Origin: Candidatus Latescibacterota bacterium | GTDB taxonomy: Bacteria; JAAXHH01; JACQVL01 | Direction: 5' to 3' | Length of the DNA stretch: 6,100 nt | Assembly: GCA_016209865.1 (NCBI GenBank) | Contig: JACQVL010000260.1 | Coordinates: 1 to 6,100, forward strand | Shown here: one piece after another, positions 1 through 5,089 of the stretch | Layout of the letters: the number at the start of each line of letters is the position of its first letter | Numbering within the stretch: the first letter of the stretch is position 1 | The notes under the pieces: model-generated | The model's input: only the letters and a program-made list of their open reading frames with translations | The model's database searches: none | What the model was told of the DNA's origin: nothing | Position numbers and translations under genes: made by a program

Positions 1-564
1 GCCGGGCGGCAGGATGCCGACGACCGTAAAAACCGTCCCGTCGAGCGTGAGCGTTTTTCCGGGCAGGCTCGGATCGCCGCCGAAGACGCGCTGCCAGAGG
101 CCGTGGCTTACGATTACGACGTGTTCCTTACCCGCCTTGCCATCTTCGGGCAGGAATGTACGTCCCCGCGCGGACGTCGCGCCCAGCATCGGGAAGAGAT
201 GGGGGGAGACGAAAAACCCGGATATCCGCTCGGCTTCGCCGGCCCCGGTCAGGGTGAGGTTCCATGACGGCGTGATCGCGGCCATCTGTTCAAACGACCG
301 GGTCTGCGCCTGCCAGTCGTTAAAGTTGGGATACGCCACCGGATCGCGGTTGACGCCCTCTTTCGTGTTGTGGCCCCAGAGCACCACCAGCCGGTCCGGG
401 TCGGCATACGGAAGCTCCCGCAGCAGCACCGCGTTGACCACGCTGAAAATCGCCGTATTCGCGCCGATGCCCAGCGCCAGCGTCAGTACCGCCACCGCCG
501 TGAAGCCGGGACTCCTGCGCAGCATCCGGACACCGTACCGCAGGTCTTGCCAGAGTGTGTCCAT
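1..564 (-). CDS. MacB/FtsX-family ABC transporter permease, ADOP-like (N-terminal part, cut by window edge)
   Basis: The first 188 residues of an inner-membrane permease are visible and the frame is still open at base 1. It begins MDTLWQDLRYGVRMLRRSPG, followed by a hydrophobic segment at about residues 21-49 with the motif LALGIGANTAIFSVVNAVLL, then LPYADPDRLV and the start of the periplasmic MacB_PCD domain (FFVSPHLFPMLG, GRTFLPED, VIVSHGLWQRVFGGD, VVGILPPG). This wording is typical of the acidobacterial duplicated orphan permease (ADOP) group and other MacB-like permeases. Full ADOP proteins are about 800 residues with a duplicated FtsX unit, so duplication cannot be tested here. The start ATG (564-562) has GGAGG at 571-575 with a 6-nt spacer. 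It lies 64 nt after the ATPase gene on the same strand, so it is probably the membrane part of one efflux complex with the ATPase and adaptor. Family is secure; substrate is unknown. Confidence 0.9.
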   Translation of the reverse strand, partial: MDTLWQDLRYGVRMLRRSPGFTAVAVLTLALGIGANTAIFSVVNAVLLRELPYADPDRLVVLWGHNTKEGVNRDPVAYPNFNDWQAQTRSFEQMAAITPSWNLTLTGAGEAERISGFFVSPHLFPMLGATSARGRTFLPEDGKAGKEHVVIVSHGLWQRVFGGDPSLPGKTLTLDGTVFTVVGILPPG

Positions 565-570
565 GAGGCA

Positions 571-575
571 CCTCC
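571..575 (-). promoter_or_regulatory. Ribosome binding site of the permease gene
   Basis: GGAGG on the minus strand, 6 nt before the ATG at 564. It fixes the start of the edge-truncated permease. A heptamer repeat (585-599) begins nine bases further upstream. Confidence 0.75.
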
Positions 576-584
576 AGAAGGGCA

Positions 585-662
585 GTGACGAGTGAAAAAC
601 ACCTCCTGTTATGGGTTTTCTTTGCCTTTCACTCTTCACTCTTCACTCTTACCTTTTCACTC
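585..662. repeat. Class A heptamer repeats (GTGACGA/TTCACTC) as an inverted pair
   Basis: A forward block GTGACGAGTGAAAAA (585-599) faces a tandem array of TTCACTC units at 628-634, 635-641 and 642-648, with a fourth copy at 656-662. GTGACGAGTGAAA (585-597) and GTGAAGAGTGAAA (reverse complement of 627-639) match at 12 of 13 bases across a 29-nt loop, so the transcript between ATPase and permease can form a hairpin. The array overlaps the 3' end and stop codon of the ATPase gene. Seven-base tandem repeats of this style resemble the STRR repeats known from cyanobacteria. Confidence 0.8.
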
Positions 663-1339
663 TCTTCCACGATCTGTCCGTCGAACAGGTGCACGGTGCG
701 ATCCGCGTAGCGCGCAAAGCGCGGGTCGTGGGTGACCATGCAGATGGTCGCTCCACCCTGATGGAGGTCGCGCAGCAGGTCCATCACCGCTTCCCCGTTC
801 TTGGAATCTAAGTTCCCGGTCGGCTCGTCCGCTAAGAGGATGGCGGGACGGCCCGCTAAGGCTCTGGCCACGGCCACGCGCTGCTGCTGGCCGCCGGAGA
901 GCTGTGACGGATAATGCTTCATCCGGTGAGACATGCCGACCTTTTCCAGCGCCTCCTGCCCCCATTGCTTCCGCTCCGCAGCCGGCATCCCCCGGTAGGT
1001 CAGCGGCAGCTCGACGTTCTCGAAGACGGTGAGGTCGCCGATCAGGTTAAAACTCTGAAAGATGAACCCGATCTCTCGATTCCGGATACGTGCGCGGTCT
1101 GCGGGACTCAAGTTCTGCACCGGGTTGCCGTTCAGAGAATAGCTCCCCTCGGTCGGAGAATCCAGGAGGCCGAGGATGGAGAGCAGGGTCGACTTGCCAC
1201 ACCCCGACGGGCCGGCGATAGAGACATACTCTCCTTTTCGGATTTCCATGTGGATATCCGCGAGGGCGTGCGTCTCAACCTCATCGGTGAAAAACACCTT
1301 CGTCATGCCTTCGAGACGAATCAACGACTGATCGTTCAT
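629..1339 (-). CDS. ABC transporter ATP-binding protein, MacB/LolD type
   Basis: The 236-residue ATPase is expected to sit on the cytoplasmic face and power the neighbouring permease. All nucleotide-binding motifs are intact: Walker A GPSGCGKST (43-51), Q-loop Gln95 in FIFQSFNLI, signature LSGGQQQR (147-154), Walker B ILLADE (167-172) followed by PTGNLD, and H-loop His204 in MVTHD. The set GLLDSPTEG, FENVELPL, LADEPTGNLDS is typical of the LolD/MacB/FtsE group. The start at 1339 is chosen because AAGGAG (1346-1351) precedes it by 6 nt; the frame runs open to 1411, but that stretch is translated repeat (HRPPTTDHRP). The last residues (SEKVRVKSEE) are encoded by the TTCACTC repeat array, so the natural C-terminus probably lay just after GQIVEE. 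It is 113 nt downstream of the adaptor gene and 64 nt upstream of the permease, consistent with one operon. Confidence 0.95.
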   Translation of the reverse strand: MNDQSLIRLEGMTKVFFTDEVETHALADIHMEIRKGEYVSIAGPSGCGKSTLLSILGLLDSPTEGSYSLNGNPVQNLSPADRARIRNREIGFIFQSFNLIGDLTVFENVELPLTYRGMPAAERKQWGQEALEKVGMSHRMKHYPSQLSGGQQQRVAVARALAGRPAILLADEPTGNLDSKNGEAVMDLLRDLHQGGATICMVTHDPRFARYADRTVHLFDGQIVEESEKVRVKSEE

Positions 1340-1345
1340 GATGGA

Positions 1346-1351
1346 CTCCTT
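1346..1351 (-). promoter_or_regulatory. Ribosome binding site deciding the ATPase start
   Basis: AAGGAG on the minus strand, 6 nt before the ATG at 1339. It supports the shorter protein over the Met at 1411, whose following codons are GGTCGGT repeat. The repeat block starts only two bases upstream of this SD. Confidence 0.8.
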
Positions 1352-1353
1352 TA

Positions 1354-1426
1354 GTGGTCGATGATCGGTGGTCGGTGGTCGGTGGTCGGTAAAAAACTTG
1401 TCACTCGGCACTTGTCACTCGTCACT
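1354..1426. repeat. Class B (GGTCGGT)n block next to class A (ACTNGTC)n block
   Basis: Bases 1354-1390 are GGTCGGT/GATCGGT heptamers, the last three copies perfect. After AAAAA, bases 1396-1426 are five ACT-phased heptamers (ACTTGTC, ACTCGGC, ACTTGTC, ACTCGTC, ACT), the reverse orientation of the GTGACGA family. The block fills most of the 113-nt gap between adaptor and ATPase genes and abuts the ATPase SD. No promoter or canonical terminator was seen here. Confidence 0.8.
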
Positions 1427-1452
1427 GCTGGTGTGGCTGACCCCTGCCCCTT

Positions 1453-2706
1453 TTACTTTAACCGGATCCGATCCACCGCATCCCAGGCGGACATGTCCGA
1501 CAGAATCACCTGGTCGCCGACTCGTAAGCCGTCCAGAATCTCGACGGTGTTGACCGAACTGCGCCCCAGCCTGACCTGCACACGAACGGCGGTCTTGCCA
1601 TCATCTTCGAGTTTGAACAGACCGACCATCCCCTGTCCCTGTCCATAGACAGGCCGTCCAACATAGAGGATATCGGCGAGACGTTCCAGTTCAATCGTCC
1701 CATCGACGCTCTGATCGGGCCGGGCTCCTTTGGGCAGCGGGCCTTCCAGCGCGATATCCACCGTGACCGTCCCGTTCTGCGCCGCCGGGTCGATCCGTGC
1801 CACGCGACCGGGCACGAGACCGTTCCGGGTATCGATCGAAGCGTGTTGACCGATGAGAATGTCTTTGGCTTGAGTCTCCGCGACCTTGATCTCCGCCTTC
1901 AGGTGCTCCGGTTCGACCACCCGCGCCAGGTTCAGGCCAGGGGTCACCCACTGGCCGACTTCCACCGGCACCTGCTGCAGCACCCCTTCAGTCCCCGCCC
2001 GAACACGAAGGGACTCGACCTGTCGCCGTCTGAGGCCATGGAGGGTGCGGAGTTGTTCGACGTGCGCCCGTTTGGCATCGAGCTGGGCCTGGATCGCGCG
2101 GGTGTTGATCGCCAGGCGTTGCTGCTCGATCTCATACCGGGTGGTGAGTCCTTCAGCTTTCACCTTGGAGAGTTTCCGGATCAGGTCCGGGGCAAGCCCA
2201 TTCTTGGCCAGCTCCTCATCCGTCTCCGCCTGCAGGACCGCCTGGCGGTAGTCTGCCTGGATCACGGCGGCTGCGGCTTTCTGATCCAGAAGCTGAGTCT
2301 CAAGCTGCGCTTGCAGACTCTTGTACTCCGCCTCAGCCGCCTTGAGCTGCCACTCCGCATCTAAAGCGTTGAGTTCGAGTTCAGGGTTGCTCATCTCCAG
2401 CACCACCGTATCCGCTGTCACCACCGCCCCTGGCAACAGACGGATGCGCTCGACTCGCCCTTCCGTGGCCGCCGGGATCCATCGAATCTCTTCAGGCACG
2501 AGTGTTCCCACCCCGCGCACCTGGCGGAGCATCGACCCCCGTCTAACGACATCGATCATCACCGTCGCCCGCTCCACCGTCGGCGCGGCGGGCCTGAGCC
2601 GCGACAGTCCCGCCGTGATGAGGAGGATCGCACCCACACCGACGATGGTATACACAAGACGGCGAATCCGTCGCGCACGTTTGTCCACTGGGCGCTGTAT
2701 GTCCAT
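1453..2706 (-). CDS. Periplasmic adaptor (membrane fusion) protein of an efflux system, HlyD/MacA-like
   Basis: The 417-residue protein should be anchored in the inner membrane and bridge the ABC permease to an outer-membrane channel. An Arg/Lys-rich cytoplasmic start (KRARRIRR, 9-16) precedes one membrane segment (17-34, LVYTIVGVGAILLITAGL). A first lipoyl half-motif follows at about 76-106 (IPAATEGRVERIRLLPG). A long alpha-helical hairpin at about 112-232 is rich in Ala, Gln, Glu and Leu. The second lipoyl half is at about 233-262 (LRVRAGTEGVLQQVPVEVGQ), then a beta-barrel (about 266-345) and a membrane-proximal domain ending DGLRVGDQVILSDMSAWDAV. Order and length fit the family. GGAG (2713-2716) lies 6 nt before the ATG at 2706; the frame is open to 2868 but those codons are repeat DNA (FPAFARTSFAGMT, SLVTGHSSLVTD). 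It is first gene of the operon with the ATPase and permease. A sigma54-like promoter lies about 200 nt upstream. Confidence 0.93.
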   Translation of the reverse strand: MDIQRPVDKRARRIRRLVYTIVGVGAILLITAGLSRLRPAAPTVERATVMIDVVRRGSMLRQVRGVGTLVPEEIRWIPAATEGRVERIRLLPGAVVTADTVVLEMSNPELELNALDAEWQLKAAEAEYKSLQAQLETQLLDQKAAAAVIQADYRQAVLQAETDEELAKNGLAPDLIRKLSKVKAEGLTTRYEIEQQRLAINTRAIQAQLDAKRAHVEQLRTLHGLRRRQVESLRVRAGTEGVLQQVPVEVGQWVTPGLNLARVVEPEHLKAEIKVAETQAKDILIGQHASIDTRNGLVPGRVARIDPAAQNGTVTVDIALEGPLPKGARPDQSVDGTIELERLADILYVGRPVYGQGQGMVGLFKLEDDGKTAVRVQVRLGRSSVNTVEILDGLRVGDQVILSDMSAWDAVDRIRLK

Positions 2707-2712
2707 GAGAGT

Positions 2713-2716
2713 CTCC
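2713..2716 (-). promoter_or_regulatory. Ribosome binding site deciding the adaptor start
   Basis: TGGAGA context (GGAG core) 6 nt before the ATG at 2706. It favours MDIQRP as the N-terminus, which places the basic patch and membrane helix at the usual distance from the start. Confidence 0.65.
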
Positions 2717-2740
2717 ACAAGATGATGGCCGGTGAAATCA

Positions 2741-2912
2741 GTGACAAGTGACGAGTGACCAGTGACGAGTGAAAGACGGTTCTCTTGGGTCATTCCCGCG
2801 AAACTTGTCCTCGCGAAAGCGGGGAACGGGGAGCAGGGACGGGAATGACACCAGATGTTTCTCGTCACTCGTCACTGGTCACTCGTCACCGATTTTACCG
2901 ATCACCGATAGA
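2741..2912. repeat. Composite repeat cassette: 25-bp inverted class A arms around a REP-like palindrome
   Basis: GTGACNA heptamers at 2741-2772 are mirrored by TCACTCGTCACTGGTCACTC-type heptamers at 2861-2889. Bases 2748-2772 and 2865-2889 are perfect reverse complements over 25 bp with a 92-nt spacer. The spacer contains a smaller REP-like inverted repeat. Class B-like ACCGAT heptamers (2889-2912) follow on the right. The whole block lies inside the leader expected from the leftward sigma54-like promoter, so in RNA it could form one long branched hairpin ahead of the adaptor gene. Confidence 0.85.
2789..2849. repeat. REP-like palindromic element (GTCATTCCCG...CGGGAATGAC)
   Basis: Perfect 10-bp terminal inverted repeats at 2789-2798 and 2840-2849 enclose a 41-nt core with CGCGAAA and CTCGCGAAAGCGGGGA. 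Translated, it gives FPAFARTSFAGMT, a form of the FPAFAGMT/FPRKRES string that marks a widespread bacterial intergenic repeat. A shorter relative is at 5024-5043. Confidence 0.75.
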
Positions 2913-2917
2913 GATGG

Positions 2918-2933
2918 GGCAAGAGGTGTGCCA
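2918..2933 (-). promoter_or_regulatory. Candidate sigma54 (-24/-12) promoter for the efflux operon
   Basis: On the minus strand TGGCACACCTCTTGCC matches TGGCACG-N4-TTGCW with only two differences, both at less constrained positions; the GG and GC doublets have the correct spacing. Transcription would begin near 2907, giving a leader of about 200 nt that includes the inverted-repeat cassette. A weak sigma70-type alternative overlaps it (TTGCCC at 2917-2922, TAAAAT at 2892-2897), but its 19-nt spacer is too long. Confidence 0.6.
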
Positions 2934-2958
2934 TCGGAACCATGCTTCCTAAGTAGCT

Positions 2959-2971
2959 GAAAAATTTGATC
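2959..2971 (-). promoter_or_regulatory. Possible IHF-like site
   Basis: Minus-strand GATCAAATTTTTC agrees with the ATCAA-N4-TT core of the IHF consensus WATCAANNNNTTR and lies in a short AT-rich patch between the GTCCC array and the leftward sigma54-like promoter, where a bending protein is often needed. The first and last consensus positions do not match, so this is weak. Confidence 0.25.
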
Positions 2972-2997
2972 TGAACGAATCGATCACGGATCAGGGC

Positions 2998-3036
2998 TGT
3001 CCCTCATGTGTCCGCTTTTGGGACGACCGTGTCCCA
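2998..3036. promoter_or_regulatory. Phased GTCCC/GGGAC half-site array, candidate shared enhancer
   Basis: TGTCCC (2998), TGTCC (3009), GGGAC (3020) and GTCCC (3031) start 11 bp apart, so they fall on about the same face of the helix. The last two form a dyad TGGGAC-6 nt-GTCCCA (3019-3036), and the middle two form GTCC-7 nt-GGAC. The array lies 65 bp from the leftward and 35 bp from the rightward -24 element. Position and dyad form suit binding by an NtrC-type activator; the protein is not encoded in this window. Confidence 0.5.
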
Positions 3037-3070
3037 CAACCGATCACTGATGACCCGGCTGCATGCTTTT

Positions 3071-3086
3071 TGGCACGTGGTTTGCT
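3071..3086 (+). promoter_or_regulatory. Sigma54 (-24/-12) promoter upstream of the response regulator
   Basis: TGGCACGTGGTTTGCT is a full match to TGGCACG-N4-TTGCW, preceded by a T run. The start of transcription is expected near 3097, leaving a 47-nt leader before the ATG at 3144. Such promoters need RpoN and an AAA+ enhancer-binding protein. Confidence 0.8.
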
Positions 3087-3143
3087 AGGGTTTACGAATA
3101 GGATCGATCACCTCGATGAGGAGCATCCCAGGAGGAGGCGTTT

Positions 3144-3572
3144 ATGATGGCTACGCATTCGAACCATACGGTGTGCTCAGAGCGCGCTGACCCACCCCTC
3201 ACCTCAGCCCCCCGTCTCCTGATCGCGGATGATGATGCCGTCCTCAGAGTCTCGCTCGGCAAGATCTACACGAAAGCCGGGTATGAGGTTGTCTTAGCTG
3301 CGGACGGTGAAGAAGCCATCCAGCTCGCGCGGACTCAACCGTTCGACCTGGCCCTGATCGATTTAAGCATGCCGAAGTATAACGGGCTTGAGGTCTTGAA
3401 AGCGATGAAACGGTTTGCGCCGCGGATGCCAGTCATCATCCTCACCGCGTTCGGGGCGTGGGATACCTACGCGGAGGCGCTGGAAGCGGGCGTGTACCAG
3501 TACGTCTCGAAGCCCATCCGGCAGGATGAGTTGTTGTTGTTGGCCAGGAACGCCCTGGAGAGCGCTCATTAG
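3144..3572 (+). CDS. Stand-alone response regulator receiver protein (CheY-like, no output domain)
   Basis: The 142-residue protein has a flexible N-terminal stretch of about 23 residues and then one receiver domain (about 24-142). The phosphorylation site is complete: acidic pair Asp29/Asp30 in LLIADDD, phospho-acceptor Asp73 in LIDLSMP, Thr101 in ILTAFG, Tyr120 and Lys123 in YVSKP. No DNA-binding or enzymatic domain follows, so it should relay phosphate or act by protein contact. The WDTYAEALEAG-YVSKPI wording resembles receivers of NtrC-type regulators, an impression not tested by alignment. GGAGGAGG (3131-3138) precedes the ATG at 3144 by 5 nt; a second ATG follows directly, so either may serve. 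A perfect sigma54 promoter lies upstream. No histidine kinase is in the window, and the gene is divergent from the efflux operon. Confidence 0.93.
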   Translation: MMATHSNHTVCSERADPPLTSAPRLLIADDDAVLRVSLGKIYTKAGYEVVLAADGEEAIQLARTQPFDLALIDLSMPKYNGLEVLKAMKRFAPRMPVIILTAFGAWDTYAEALEAGVYQYVSKPIRQDELLLLARNALESAH

Positions 3573-3613
3573 TTCACCGCCTGGCTTCACAGCGAAAGGT
3601 GGGGAGCGAAGCC

Positions 3614-3642
3614 GAGCCGGTGTGTGTTTGTCCCACCGGCTC
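3614..3642 (+). terminator. Stem-loop between response regulator and oxidoreductase genes
   Basis: GAGCCGGTG (3614-3622) and CACCGGCTC (3634-3642) form a perfect 9-bp stem with an 11-nt loop. The following ATGTTATTTGG is only moderately T-rich, so this may be a weak or partial terminator, or a processing/attenuation hairpin that lowers expression of the oxidoreductase relative to the regulator. Confidence 0.45.
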
Positions 3643-3668
3643 ATGTTATTTGGTGAGGAGGAGCGACG

Positions 3669-4844
3669 ATGATCGAACAGGCGGATGTCGTCATCATCGG
3701 GGGGGGAGTCAACGGCGCGAGCATCGCTTACCACCTGGCGGCCCGACAGTACGGAACGATCGTGCTCGTCGAGAAGAGCGGGCTGGCTGACGGGTCATCC
3801 GGGAAATCCGGGGGGATCATCCGGCAGCACTACTCCAACCCGGCGCTGATTCGGATGGCCATCGAAAGCCGGCGGTTCTTCGAACGGTTCGACGCTGAGG
3901 TCGATGGTCACGCGGGGTTTGTGCAGAATGGGTTTCTCATCGTCGTGGCCGAGAAGGAAACAGCGGCTCTGAAAGCCAACGTCACCCTTCAGCGAGAGCT
4001 GGGGCTGGACGTGGAACTGGTCGCGCCGGCTCAGGTTGGAACGATCCTGCCGGGCATCAATACTGACGGAGTGGCGCTGGCCGCGTACGAGCGGAGCGCG
4101 GGATACGCCGACCCCTACGGCGTCGTCACTGCCTTCGCACAACGAGCCAAACAATCAGGGGTAACGATCCACATCGGGCGGCAGGTCACGGGGATTCACG
4201 TCCAGGACGGCGCGGTCCGCGGGGTCGAGACGAACCTCGGCCTGATCCGGACGCCGCTCGTCGTCAACGCGGCCGGCCCGTGGGGACGGCACATCGCCCG
4301 CATGGTCGGGATCGACCTGCCCCTGACGGTCAAGCGTCTGCAGGAACTCGTCGTCAAGCCGCCCACGGCCTACTCGAAGATGAACCCGACGGTGATCGAC
4401 CTCTGTCACCTCGTGTACTTCCGGCCGGAGCCTGGCGGGTTGGTGCTGGCCGGGGGGGGCATCACGGACGACCCGGAGCCGGTCGACCCGGATCGCTACA
4501 AGGGGGCTGATTTCGAGACCCTGTCCGATGTCTCCGAACGATTGACCCGGCGGATGCCAGGGCTGGCGGATGCGGAACTCATCCGGGGATGGGCGGGGGT
4601 GATTACCGTAACCCCCGACTTCCACCCCATCCTCGGCGAAGCCCCGGAAGTCCAGGGGTTCATCCATGCGATGAGCTGCAGCGGCCACGGGTTCAAGCTG
4701 GCCCCCATCGTCGGACGGCTGATCGCCGAACTCATCGTCGATGGGCACACGACCACGCTCGACATCACGCCGCTGCGTCCGGATCGGTTCCAGCAGGGAC
4801 GCGCGTTGAGGTCGCGGTACGAGGATTTCCCCATCCTCGCATAA
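3669..4844 (+). CDS. FAD-dependent oxidoreductase, DAO family (sarcosine/glycine oxidase-like)
   Basis: The 391-residue protein should oxidise a secondary or primary amine such as an N-methyl amino acid, or a related amino acid, with FAD; the substrate cannot be read from sequence. The N-terminal dinucleotide fold is clear: DVVIIGGGVNGASIAYHL (6-23) with GGGVNG at 11-16 and Glu35 ending the second strand. GSSGKSGGIIRQHYS (42-56), NAAGPW (200-205), TPDFHPILG (315-323) and SGHGFKLAP (338-346) are the family's FAD- and active-site blocks, and the length is typical. Compared from memory with monomeric sarcosine oxidase, its covalent Cys falls at Gly310 here, so FAD is probably bound non-covalently. 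GAGGAGGAG (3655-3663) lies 5 nt before the ATG. It follows the response regulator by 96 nt and may be cotranscribed with it, although a stem-loop intervenes. No signal peptide is seen, so it is probably cytoplasmic. Confidence 0.9.
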   Translation: MIEQADVVIIGGGVNGASIAYHLAARQYGTIVLVEKSGLADGSSGKSGGIIRQHYSNPALIRMAIESRRFFERFDAEVDGHAGFVQNGFLIVVAEKETAALKANVTLQRELGLDVELVAPAQVGTILPGINTDGVALAAYERSAGYADPYGVVTAFAQRAKQSGVTIHIGRQVTGIHVQDGAVRGVETNLGLIRTPLVVNAAGPWGRHIARMVGIDLPLTVKRLQELVVKPPTAYSKMNPTVIDLCHLVYFRPEPGGLVLAGGGITDDPEPVDPDRYKGADFETLSDVSERLTRRMPGLADAELIRGWAGVITVTPDFHPILGEAPEVQGFIHAMSCSGHGFKLAPIVGRLIAELIVDGHTTTLDITPLRPDRFQQGRALRSRYEDFPILA

Positions 4845-4885
4845 ACCCATCACGCCATTTCGGGACCGCGTCGAACACTCGCCGC

Positions 4886-4908
4886 GCATCAACGGGTCGC
4901 GCTGATGC
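4886..4908 (+). terminator. Weak stem-loop after the oxidoreductase gene
   Basis: GCATCA (4886-4891) pairs with TGATGC (4903-4908) across an 11-nt loop and is followed by TCCGGTATTAAAT. It lacks a T tract, so a terminator role is only a guess. The rest of 4845-4920 shows nothing recognisable. Confidence 0.2.
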
Positions 4909-4975
4909 TCCGGTATTAAATCGGTGGTCGGTGGTCGGGAGTCGGTAACAATCAGTGACGAGTGACGAGTGTGTA

Positions 4976-5020
4976 ACCCCCCTCCGTGTCCCCCCGCATG
5001 CGGGGGGACGATAGGGGGGT
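4976..5020. terminator. Large GC hairpin between convergent genes (possible bidirectional terminator)
   Basis: Bases 4988-5009 are a perfect 22-bp palindrome (GTCCCCCCGCA and its complement with no loop). Outside it ACCCCCCT (4976-4983) pairs with AGGGGGGT (5013-5020), separated from the inner stem by a 4/3-nt internal bulge. The stem is very stable in either transcript. There is no T tract, so an intrinsic terminator is unproven; it may instead be a core part of the repeat cassette. Confidence 0.5.
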
Positions 5021-5023
5021 GTC

Positions 5024-5043
5024 ATTCCCGCGCAAGCGGGAAT
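5024..5043. repeat. Short REP-like palindrome (ATTCCCGC-GCAA-GCGGGAAT)
   Basis: A perfect 8-bp stem with a GCAA loop. With flanks it translates to FPRKRESI on the plus strand, the hallmark of a widespread bacterial intergenic palindrome. It is the compact relative of the 61-bp element at 2789-2849. Confidence 0.75.
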
Positions 5044-5089
5044 CCATATCTGCTCTTACCGACCACCGACCACTGATCACCGACCATCG

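Noticed and set aside
14-595. Plus-strand frame opposite the permease
   Set aside because: The minus strand encodes a clear MacB-type permease over the same bases; the plus translation has no family features.
1340-1411. N-terminal extension of the ATPase to a Met at 1411
   Set aside because: The extra 24 codons mostly translate GGTCGGT repeats and have no family resemblance; AAGGAG supports the start at 1339.
2707-2868. N-terminal extension of the adaptor to a Met at 2868
   Set aside because: The extra 54 codons translate the REP and GTGACGA repeats, and a good SD plus membrane-anchor topology supports the start at 2706.
2741-2912. CRISPR array
   Set aside because: The units are 7 bp in tandem and inverted, without unique spacers of 30 or so bases or a leader/cas gene.
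2892-2922. Sigma70 promoter for the efflux operon (TTGCCC / TAAAAT)
   Set aside because: The 19-nt spacing is unfavourable and the -35 match is weak; the overlapping sigma54-like element fits much better, though the alternative is not excluded.
2769-2960. Plus-strand frame of 63 codons in the divergent gap
   Set aside because: It consists of repeat DNA and leftward promoter sequence, with no SD and no recognisable protein.
2899-3111. Four CGATCAC heptamers in the divergent gap as operator sites
   Set aside because: Spacing is irregular and at least some copies look like decayed relatives of the ACCGATCACCGAT repeat family.
3103-3117. Small ATCGA/TCGAT hairpin in the response regulator leader
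   Set aside because: Only 5 bp of stem and 5 nt of loop, not enough to claim a regulatory role.
4155-4892. Long minus-strand frame opposite the oxidoreductase
   Set aside because: A GC-rich antisense shadow with Arg/Asp/Pro-rich low-complexity translation; the plus-strand gene has clear family motifs.
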